DNA of 64,000 nt from Dictyobacter aurantiacus (lineage in GTDB: Bacteria > Chloroflexota > Ktedonobacteria > Ktedonobacterales > Ktedonobacteraceae). The stretch is from contig NZ_BIFQ01000002.1 of assembly GCF_003967515.1 (NCBI RefSeq), forward strand, positions 1,736,001 to 1,800,000, read 5' to 3'. Positions 47,671-55,395 of this stretch are shown here, piece by piece. Numbering within the stretch: position 1 is the stretch's first letter; every line of letters begins with the position of its first letter. The translations under genes and the position numbers were made by a program. The notes beneath the pieces were generated by a model. The model saw only the letters and a list, made by a program, of their open reading frames with translations, ran no database searches and was not told where the DNA came from.

Positions 47671-47781
47671 GTCGCAGAGAAGCTAGTATTCCAGTAGGGA
47701 TTGAAGTCCTAATGTGCCACTGAATCTGGATATACTGAGGGTGTATTGCAGAGGGAAGAGGATTCCAATAGAGATTGGAAT
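47671..47781 (+). repeat. Two fossil repeats of other array types at the end of array 3
   Basis: The 37-mer at 47671-47707 reads GTCGCAGAGAAGC at its start, like array 1 repeats (about 32 of 37 bases), not array 3. The 37-mer at 47745-47781 reads TTGCAGAGGGAAGAG, like array 2 repeats (about 29 of 37). They are at normal spacer distance. Confidence 0.75.
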
Positions 47782-47824
47782 ATGTGAGAAATATGGATAT
47801 AAGGAGTATCTATAACAGTCGCAA

Positions 47825-47974
47825 CTAATCTAAACAAGCGGGAAGCTTGTAACATTGAAAATTAGTCATATTAAGATCAGTTAGCCTGGCTGTTTTCTCT
47901 TCCTTATTAGCACTGTTTGATTTGGAATTTCTATTAATCTCTTCATGGGTAACAGTTGTATTTTTATTGAGCAT
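47825..47974 (-). CDS. Possible 49-aa ORF overlapping the end of the TIR gene
   Basis: An ATG at 47974 lies inside the last codons of the TIR gene (ATGCTCAATAA overlap) and opens a 49-codon frame ending at a TAG (47825-47827). The product begins MLNKNTTVTHEEINRNSKSN and is hydrophilic. The overlap is typical of coupled genes, and its start faintly resembles that of the two-TM protein (MLKKSQVCVPEVSSK). Too short to be sure. Confidence 0.3.
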   Translation of the reverse strand: MLNKNTTVTHEEINRNSKSNSANKEEKTARLTDLNMTNFQCYKLPACLD

Positions 47975-49370
47975 GGTTTTCTTTGAGCATTAAAGAAACA
48001 TCGTATTCGTCTTCATAAATCAATGGAACATTATTTTGTACGCATTTTTGAAATGCTGTAACCTCCTCCTGGGAAAGGAGCATGTAGCGTCCACGGCTGA
48101 CTCGTTTGAATAAGGGTTTGGTGATCCAATAAGCGTTTTTTTGGTATCGCTTTCTTACATCTGAGAAGCGTGAACGCATATTGATGCAATGATAATTTAC
48201 CGTTGCATCGAAGCTGGCATGGGTAGATCCTTTGCTGATGCCAGGGTTAGAATTCATATATTCATCGTATAAGTTTGCTAAGGATACTGATTGTTTATCA
48301 GCACTAATTTTGAAGGCAGCCTCGACAATGAGGTCGATCATATTGCGATCACTGTTCTTTTGTGGAAGGGGCTGTTTATATTCTTCAGTTAGTTGTTCTG
48401 AAGGAGTTATGACAGGTAAATTTGCAGCTTCTAGATAGGCGTTGGTAAGAATGTCAAATAAGTTCTGATCGATCTTGTGTAGATAATTTCCTTGCCCAAC
48501 TTCTCCATAGTGTTGTTCAATGAGCCTCAGGTGCAGGGGTGCGCGATGGACAAAAACACTTCTCCAGAACTGCAACGAAAGAGTGCCATTGACGTTGTAA
48601 ATACTTATTAAGCCAGCCATATCGTCGCGGAGCCGAGGGAGAAGTGTGAGCCGATGCGATTTTCCATGATATGTTTGGAGCTTTACTGGTGCAACCTTCT
48701 CAAGGTTACGTGCCCAGTCACAAATGTATACAAACAGATCTCGTGTAACAGCAGGTACAGTGTCAATCGCTGCAGCGAAATCCTCGATCCCGTCTACTAC
48801 ATATCCTTTTTCTTGCGTCTGTGGATCCGAGAATTGCTTTAGATCGTTGGCTGTAGAAGAACTACCAACCTTTTTGTTTGTGATGATTGGCTGGGATTGA
48901 ATGAGTTTAGAGGCTCTGGTATCAATGGCCTGGCGGATGTCCTGCGTAATATAGAAAAATGCTTCATCCTGGTTTTTCCAGAGTGTGACGGGAGTGTTAT
49001 CGCGTGGAAGCATCTGGAGATGACTAAATGGTGCGCCAGTAATGTCAACCGGCCTGAGCAAGATGGGAAGCACAGTCGCAGAATCCGCTTCATGACGGTG
49101 CATGGCTTGCTGCATTTCGTGACTATAGCAATAATCAGAGGAAATAAAGTCTGAACTAATGAGGAGCAGAACGACGTCAGCTTTTCTAAAATAGGTATCA
49201 ATGGCGTGCTGTCTGTTGACTCCTGCTACAATTTCGTACTCATGCCATGTCTCTATCACCTTCTGGCGTTTCAAGCTACTCAAATGGCGATCCAGGTCAT
49301 CTCTGAGTTTTTTATCTTCACGTGCATAGCAAAAAAAGACATGGAGAGGGTGCTGTAATTCTACATTCAT
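47964..49370 (-). CDS. TIR-domain protein with unknown middle domain and C-terminal winged-helix-like region
   Basis: A 468-aa protein. The N-terminal ~145 residues form a TIR domain: HVFFCYAREDKKLRDDLDRH, then ADVVLLLISSDFISSDYCYS followed by HEMQQAM, with the glutamate expected in the NADase site. Residues ~190-320 (AVTRDLFVYICDWARN, then LQFWRSVFVHRAPLHL) are unrecognised. The C-terminus (FDATVNYHCINMRSRFSDV, then PLFKRVSRGRYMLLS) resembles small DNA-binding or restriction-associated domains. It converges on array 3. TIR proteins in defence islands deplete NAD when triggered; whether this one is linked to the III-D signal or is independent is unknown. It has no SAVED domain. Confidence 0.8.
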   Translation of the reverse strand: MNVELQHPLHVFFCYAREDKKLRDDLDRHLSSLKRQKVIETWHEYEIVAGVNRQHAIDTYFRKADVVLLLISSDFISSDYCYSHEMQQAMHRHEADSATVLPILLRPVDITGAPFSHLQMLPRDNTPVTLWKNQDEAFFYITQDIRQAIDTRASKLIQSQPIITNKKVGSSSTANDLKQFSDPQTQEKGYVVDGIEDFAAAIDTVPAVTRDLFVYICDWARNLEKVAPVKLQTYHGKSHRLTLLPRLRDDMAGLISIYNVNGTLSLQFWRSVFVHRAPLHLRLIEQHYGEVGQGNYLHKIDQNLFDILTNAYLEAANLPVITPSEQLTEEYKQPLPQKNSDRNMIDLIVEAAFKISADKQSVSLANLYDEYMNSNPGISKGSTHASFDATVNYHCINMRSRFSDVRKRYQKNAYWITKPLFKRVSRGRYMLLSQEEVTAFQKCVQNNVPLIYEDEYDVSLMLKENHAQ

Positions 49371-49785
49371 ACCTGATCTCTCGGCTTTATAAATTTATTG
49401 TTGTCAACGATCATAGCATATTGAGCATGATAAGTAAATGTGGCTCTATGAGTAATTATATTCTAAATATTTATTTGGTGAGGCAAAGTCTTTGCCCTGT
49501 TTATTTTGCATACTATATGATCTGAGCATAAGCATATTGTATTGTATGGTTTCTATATCAATATTGGCTTTAGCTGTTGTAGGGATTTTCATAAAAGAGC
49601 GATTGAGACGTTTCTATTCACCTCTCTATGCCATTTTCCTCATAGACAATTGAGATCATATGTTCTAATATATATGGGGTAATACTTTTGGCTGTTGTGA
49701 ACTGCGTTAATAGACTGTATTGCTTCTTTGCTGGCGTTGATCGTTTATAGTGGGTGGAGAGATCTGCGTTCAGGCGAGGAGTTGT
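49371..49785. other. Divergent intergenic region
   Basis: About 415 bases between the TIR gene (minus) and the DUF488 gene (plus), holding both promoters. AT-rich, with no gene or clear repeat seen. Confidence 0.45.
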
Positions 49786-50757
49786 ATGATGTTTTACCGA
49801 CGAAAGATATTATTAGCCCTTCTTGAGGCCTTTGGTGGCTCGTTAGATATCCTGGATTGCCAGGAACTTTTGCTCTTGTTGTGTTGGCGTAGAGGGAAAC
49901 ATTACTATGATTTTTTTCCTCATTCCACCGGGAACAAGAGTTTTATTCTGGCGCAAGATCACCACAGGCTTATTGATCTTGGTTTGTTGGCAGCGCAGGA
50001 AAATTTTCAATTAGCCGCTGATGGGTCACATATAGATCAGTTACAGGCAACAGATCGTGCCGTTTTATATGCATTAGTTGCAGAGATTGGAGAGTTGAGT
50101 GGTGAAGCTCTCCTGCATAAAGTTGTTTTAGAAATTCCTCACTATTTTTCACGTAGTTCACATGTGAAATCCCTGTTTCCTGACCAGGAATACGAGCTCT
50201 TCTCTGCCTGTTGGAATCAATCTCAGGAACCCACATTCTTCACTATTGGTTATGAAGGGTTATCTATCGACGCGTATCTTGATCTGCTGATTTCCAACAA
50301 TGTGGCTGCCTTGATTGATGTACGGAAAAACCCTCTCTCGATGAAATATGGTTTCTCAAAAAAAAGGCTTGCGTACTTTCTAAGCGAAGCAGATATAACC
50401 TATATGCACGTTTCAGAACTCGGTATTCCTTCCAATCTTCGACATGATCTACAGGATGAAACTGACTATCGCCAACTCTTTGATTTTTATTCTACGCATA
50501 TCTTGCCTGCACAATTAGATTATCTCATCTGGCTCAAACAGATTGCTAAGGACTATAAACGTGTCGCAATCACCTGTTTTGAAGCTCATCATTTGTGTTG
50601 TCACCGTCATAGAATTGCAGCATATCTAATTAAGGAACCCGATTTTCAAATGCCAATTATTCATCTGCGTGACGAGAGTGCATGCACTGTTAATCAAGAG
50701 AGCAAAAATACTCACAATGGACTTTTGGGTATAAATACATTATATTCATCTTTATAA
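49786..50757 (+). CDS. DUF488-domain protein
   Basis: Start at 49786 (MMFYRRKILLALLEAFGG) with GAGGAG close upstream; about 323 aa. The N-terminal ~150 residues form a helical domain seen in front of some DUF488 proteins. The DUF488 domain follows: TFFTIGYEGLSIDAYLDLL, ALIDVRKNPLSMKYGFSKK, and CFEAHHLCCHRHRIA with its cysteines. DUF488 proteins are common in defence and stress neighbourhoods; their activity is not established. The stop overlaps the next start as TAATG. Confidence 0.78.
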   Translation: MMFYRRKILLALLEAFGGSLDILDCQELLLLLCWRRGKHYYDFFPHSTGNKSFILAQDHHRLIDLGLLAAQENFQLAADGSHIDQLQATDRAVLYALVAEIGELSGEALLHKVVLEIPHYFSRSSHVKSLFPDQEYELFSACWNQSQEPTFFTIGYEGLSIDAYLDLLISNNVAALIDVRKNPLSMKYGFSKKRLAYFLSEADITYMHVSELGIPSNLRHDLQDETDYRQLFDFYSTHILPAQLDYLIWLKQIAKDYKRVAITCFEAHHLCCHRHRIAAYLIKEPDFQMPIIHLRDESACTVNQESKNTHNGLLGINTLYSSL

Positions 50758-51689
50758 TGTATTCTCCGCTAGTTCATTGGGGGTGCAACGTGTATCTACC
50801 GGAAGAGATACCCGGTGCGAACGTGTTAATCACCGTAAAAACGTACCCTTTACCTTCGAGTAAGTATGATGAATTAGTATGTACGGCGGGTTTTCTTTCT
50901 GATGGGAAATGGATCCGCATCTATCCTATCCCGTTTAGAGCCCTCCCATATGGGAACCAATATTCTAAATATCATTGGGTTACGGTAGATCTGGTACGCC
51001 ATAGAAAAGATTTCCGCCAGGAGAGCTATCGTCCCAAGCATGATATTGAGAGTCTGCAGGTCGGTGAGAAGATCGACACTGGCAAAAATCGTGACTGGCA
51101 AGAACGAAAGAAGTATGTCCTGAACGAAGTTTTTACTTCTATGGAAGAGATCATCAGACTGGCAAAGAGTGATGCGAACAAATCCCTGGCAACACTCAAA
51201 CCTCGTCAGATTGAAGACCTGATTATTGAACCAGACGAACGCGAATGGAAACAGGAGTGGAGGGATCAGCTACTCCAATACAACCTGTTTGATTTAGATG
51301 AGCAGGGCCAGGGGAAAACGCGCAAGATTGTTCGCAAGCTTCCCTATAAGTACTTTTACAAATTTACCTCTGATGGAGACACCGGACCTCACAGACTCAT
51401 GATTGAGGATTGGGAATTGGGAGCCTTATATTGACGATGCTACGACAAATATAATCACGATGAGAAAAAGGCAAACACTCTTGTCCGTAAAAAATACCTT
51501 GATGAATTTCGGACAAAGGATATCTACTTTTTCCTGGGAACAACACAACAATACCATAAAATTGCTCCCAATCCATTTATCATTATCGGCTTATTTGTGC
51601 CTCCCAAACCTCATAATAGTGTTCTGGAAAACATCCCATCGAGCACACTGCGAACGGATGGAATACAGCAACAGCGTCTGTTTGACTAA
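50757..51689 (+). pseudogene. DUF488-partner protein with an in-frame TGA
   Basis: The ATG at 50757 shares its A with the stop of the DUF488 gene. The frame reads 225 codons (ITVKTYPLPSSKYDELVCT, then GKWIRIYPIPFR) to a TGA at 51432-51434, right after WELGALY. The same frame continues for 84 more sensible codons: RCYDKYNHDEKK, then IYFFLGTTQQYHKIAPNPF and IIIGLFVPP, to a TAA at 51687-51689. A single TGG-to-TGA change (LYWRC expected) would explain this. Either a recent nonsense mutation, a sequencing error, or readthrough. The family is unnamed but, in my recollection, recurrently paired with DUF488. Confidence 0.68.
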
Positions 51690-51820
51690 CTCATGACATT
51701 GGTTTGCATTTTGAGTTTGATCAAGGTGGGTGGCAAATCAATGCTGTCCATAGGCTAACATGACTAACTGATTGTTCAATACAATAATACAGAGGTATGT
51801 ATTCTGATAAAAGCATTGTT

Positions 51821-52031
51821 GCGAGGCACGCAGCGGTGAAAATGCTGATCTCGCTGCCTCGCAACAATGCGCTGTAGCTCTAAAATGGCTTCTCAGGCTC
51901 TTGTAAACAGAGTCATTCTCATGTATAGTTGATATATTGGAGGCATATGAAGTACCCTGATGGCACGAAATACGTCGTGCCTCGCAAAACACTGATTCTG
52001 CCTTCTCCTCAGGCGGCACGAAGCAGCCGCC
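51821..52031 (+). promoter_or_regulatory. CRISPR leader of array 4
   Basis: Sister leader: GCGAGGCA / TGCCTCGC pair near 51823-51863, promoter TTGTAA (51901-51906), 17 nt, TATAGT (51924-51929), first repeat base 103 nt after the -10. Its repeat-proximal half has diverged most. Confidence 0.82.
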
Positions 52032-53823
52032 GCTGCAGAGGGGTAAGTATCTCGGTAGAGATTGAAACGTGTGTGTGCGTGTGTGTGGAGGGTTGTAGTA
52101 CCTCCGCTGCAGAGGGGTAAGTATCTCGGTAGAGATTGAAACTGTCAAACGGATGCGCGCCCATATTGATGAGCCACGCTGCAGAGGGGTAAGTATCTCG
52201 GTAGAGATTGAAACATCACGCTCACACTCACCCAGGCATCGGGCTTTTTGCTGCAGAGGGGTAAGTATCTCGGTAGAGATTGAAACAAGAGCATTTTACG
52301 GGCCATGTGGTCCGCAGGAATTGGCTGCAGAGGGGTAAGTATCTCGGTAGAGATTGAAACTTTCTGCTACCAGCGCCATCGATGCGCCATCCTCCAGGCT
52401 GCAGAGGGGTAAGTATCTCGGTAGAGATTGAAACTGGGCGATCATGGCCAGCAGCAGTATCATGGCTACGCTGCAGAGGGGTAAGTATCTCGGTAGAGAT
52501 TGAAACGCGTTGAACACCGGGTTCACCCTGGGAAAGGTAGAAGCTGCAGAGGGGTAAGTATCTCGGTAGAGATTGAAACGCGTTGAACACCGGGTTCACC
52601 CTGGGAAAGGTAGAAGCTGCAGAGGGGTAAGTATCTCGGTAGAGATTGAAACCGATAGATGAAGTTGCAATTTATAACTATGCACTAAGCTGCAGAGGGG
52701 TAAGTATCTCGGTAGAGATTGAAACGCCGATGCAGTACGGTGGGGCGCACGCCTGATTATGTGCTGCAGAGGGGTAAGTATCTCGGTAGAGATTGAAACC
52801 GCTTCATTGCTTCTGTCGGGATATTCGATAGTTTGGGCTGCAGAGGGGTAAGTATCTCGGTAGAGATTGAAACGAAAGAGGCAGTAGGCGAGCAAACCGA
52901 TCGCGTTCATCGCTGCAGAGGGGTAAGTATCTCGGTAGAGATTGAAACGTCAAGCTTATGTTTCCACTGATGATATTGAGTCCGGGCTGCAGAGGGGTAA
53001 GTATCTCGGTAGAGATTGAAACTCCTTCTGGCGTTTTGGGGCTCAGGATTCCTCGGGCGCTGCAGAGGGGTAAGTATCTCGGTAGAGATTGAAACTTCAT
53101 TCCGGGTGTCTCCTCTCCCATCGGTCTGCGTATGCTGCAGAGGGTAAAGTATCTCGGTAGAGATTGAAACACTTATCATAGTCCCTTACTCCGTGTAGTG
53201 GCTGCGCTGCAGAGGGGAAAGTATCTCGGTAGAGATTGAAACGATGCAAATGGAAAAGCAGTAATTAAGCTGCTTGTGCTGCAGAGGGGAAAGTATCTCG
53301 GTAGAGATTGAAACTCGGTGTGACAACTGATGGAGCTACAGGGGCCTCAGGCTGCAGAGGGGAAAGTATCTCGGTAGAGATTGAAACGTCGGTCACCTCG
53401 CGAGCGATCGTTTCCGTCTCATGGCTGCAGAGGGGTAAGTATCTCGGTAGAGATTGAAACTCAAAACTGCAATACTTAACCAACTCCACCGTTCCGCTGC
53501 AGAGGGGAAAGTATCTCGGTAGAGATTGAAACATTAACAAGCTGGCCAGTGAGAATAAACTACGCAAGGCTGCAGAGGGGAAAGTATCTCGGTAGAGATT
53601 GAAACATTTTATGTATGATCCAAACGCGTGCGACTACGATGCTGCAGAGGGGAAAGTATCTCGGTAGAGATTGAAACAGGCATCAGCATATGGGATAGAC
53701 AAAGATGTGGTACGCTGCAGAGGGGAAAGTATCTCGGTAGAGATTGAAACTCATCAGTAATATGCTCGCCCAGTGGTCGGCGCGTGGCTGCAGAGGGGAA
53801 AGTATCTCGGTAGAGATTGAAAC
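52032..53823 (+). CRISPR. CRISPR array 4: 25 repeats of 37 nt, 24 spacers
   Basis: The repeats begin GCTGCAGAGGGG and end CTCGGTAGAGATTGAAAC; the hairpin is changed in a compensated way to ATCTC-GGTA-GAGAT. The first 15 repeats read GGGGTAAG. From repeat 17 on they read GGGGAAAG except number 20, and number 16 is intermediate (GGGTAAAG). Spacers 52507-52542 and 52580-52615 are identical. No cas gene is directly adjacent. Confidence 0.98.
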
Positions 53824-54095
53824 TCACCATCAATAGTGGCCTGTGCTCAGGCGTCTGAGAGGGCCGCGTGCCCTTGCATGACGCTGCCGTCGGTGAGAAA
53901 ATTGGCGGTACTGCCATGATACCAGCAGCCAACAGGAGTTCGCTGCTCTTGGTGACAAGTTGAAGATGAACTTGATGGTTTCGTCATACCAGTGCAGGGT
54001 CGCAAATGCGTGCAGTCGAGAAGTGTTTTGTGTGCTCATTTCGTGTACCGTTCTATGCTATTTTTGTGGCGTTTTAGAAGCCTTTTGATGCCTAA
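53824..54095. other. Region after array 4, no supportable gene
   Basis: About 270 bases. A minus-strand frame starting MSTQNTSRLHAFATLHWYDE at 54039 runs into the array and has no ribosome-binding site; it may be the 5' end of a gene destroyed by the junction. No degenerate trailer repeat is visible, unlike arrays 1-3. Confidence 0.4.
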
Positions 54096-54260
54096 ACGCT
54101 GTTTTTGAAATTGGCTGTCAAGTTGGCTGTAATACGGTACACAGCACTTTTGAGAATGCCTCCTGAACCCTCTTCTCAGGCTCCTTTATTGGGTACCCTT
54201 TCGGCCCCCTGTTTGATACCAGTCTTACCAATCTCACTTCAACGGAGGGAACACAGAGGA
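54096..54260 (+). repeat. Right copy of the diverged direct repeat bracketing the CRISPR block
   Basis: Aligns with 12328-12495 in the same orientation, with shared GGCTGTCAA.TTGGCTGT tandem, CTCAGGC, CCTTTATT and CCCTGTTTGATA landmarks. A further TTGGCTGTCAACC occurs at about 54341. Confidence 0.5.
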
Positions 54261-54473
54261 TGTCTTTTCTGGGATTTCAAGCTCAAACGTGCATGCGTAC
54301 CGGCGCACCATGATACGTCTTCAATTGTCTTGTTCGGGGGATTTGGCTGTCAACCTGGTGGAGAAACCGCATTGGGTCTATGATGCTGTTATAGAAAAGA
54401 TAGGTGAGTATTGCAATCGATGGTGTAAAAACTTGTGGGAAGGGATAGAAGCATATGCATCGCGATATCACCT

Positions 54474-54869
54474 ATGAAAAGCAAGCGTTTTTTAGGATGC
54501 TGGAGAGTGCGGCAAGGTTTTTTGCGTGATAGTGTAAATTGGCTTCTATGGAAGACTTGCTGTTGGCACACTCTCCATTACATGCCAAAAGTCAAGGAAC
54601 CATCCACACCTTTGGGCAACGCACTATCAATGTTAGTTGATACTGAACCAGTCACCGCAAAAATCTCGCTCAAACGAATCAAGCGTTTTAGAAGGGAATC
54701 AAGCCCAAACAGTATCCTGTCGGTCAATCAGAGATTGAGCGGGGCGGATGCTAGAGAAAGAATACTAGACAGCATGCCATCAACCGATCTCAGGAAACGG
54801 GATGTAATAACAGATAGTAAAAGGGAACGATTAGAGCTACTCCAGCGTCTCTCTGAGAAGAGACTATAG
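54474..54869 (+). CDS. Hypothetical basic protein, uncertain
   Basis: A frame of about 131 codons from ATG 54474 (MKSKRFLGCWRVRQGF), rich in Arg/Lys and Ser, with no recognisable domain and no clear ribosome-binding site. It may be an accidental frame; kept because it is followed closely by a small ORF with a good site. Confidence 0.22.
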   Translation: MKSKRFLGCWRVRQGFLRDSVNWLLWKTCCWHTLHYMPKVKEPSTPLGNALSMLVDTEPVTAKISLKRIKRFRRESSPNSILSVNQRLSGADARERILDSMPSTDLRKRDVITDSKRERLELLQRLSEKRL

Positions 54870-54900
54870 CGTTGAGGAATATACTAAAGGAGCCTACCTA

Positions 54901-54999
54901 TGTCGCGCTTTACAGGTAGAAAAAAGGGTGCCAGGAGAGGAGCAGTCTCGACTCGGAGAGAGAGGCATGCTCGTCGCGGCTCAGGACTCGCTGCATAAC
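54901..54999 (+). CDS. Possible 32-aa Arg-rich peptide
   Basis: ATG with AAAGGAG 7-8 nt upstream opens a 32-codon frame beginning MSRFTGRKKGARRGAVST and ending in SGLAA. Ten arginines give it a ribosomal- or nucleic-acid-binding character. Too short for confident annotation. Confidence 0.3.
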
Positions 55000-55028
55000 T
55001 CCTCCCCGTTACAGCAGAAAAGAGCTGC

Positions 55029-55199
55029 CTATGGTTGGCAGGCAGAGGTAGTGAAATGAGTCTGCACTGCTCTAAAGATGTGCTTCAAGGGAGAGCGGCG
55101 AACGCGTTTTTCGCTGCGTGGCAAAGCGCGATGTTCCAGCGCTTCCTGAACCATCTGCTCGTGAACGATCTTGACGCCTTGAAAAGAGTATCCCCACAT
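55029..55199 (-). CDS. Possible 56-aa small protein
   Basis: ATG at 55199 with a strong AAAGGAGG about 9 nt upstream. The product begins MWGYSFQGVKIVHEQMVQEA and ends in a basic tail. No family recognised. The strong Shine-Dalgarno sequence is the main support. Confidence 0.35.
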   Translation of the reverse strand: MWGYSFQGVKIVHEQMVQEALEHRALPRSEKRVRRSPLKHIFRAVQTHFTTSACQP

Positions 55200-55395
55200 G
55201 TTGTCTTTCCTCCTTTTGGTCGAATGAGATGCCTCGATTTGTCGGATGCAATTGCTCATCGAAACGACCTTCACCGTTCATCGATGATGTCATAAGCATA
55301 GACAACACATGGTAGTAGTAGGATCACCCAAAAGGAGTACTCTCCTCTTGCAGACAGTGGTATTTTCTGGAGGTGGAACAGGAAGCCGAGCCTCG

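Noticed and set aside
47834..47850. Short inverted repeat ACAAGC / GCTTGT between array 3 and the TIR gene as a terminator
   Set aside because: Only 6-bp arms and no T-run; too weak to call.
53830..54039. 69-aa minus-strand frame after array 4 (MSTQNTSRLHAF...)
   Set aside because: The first half looks protein-like, but it has no ribosome-binding site and runs towards the array. Kept only as a possible broken gene end.
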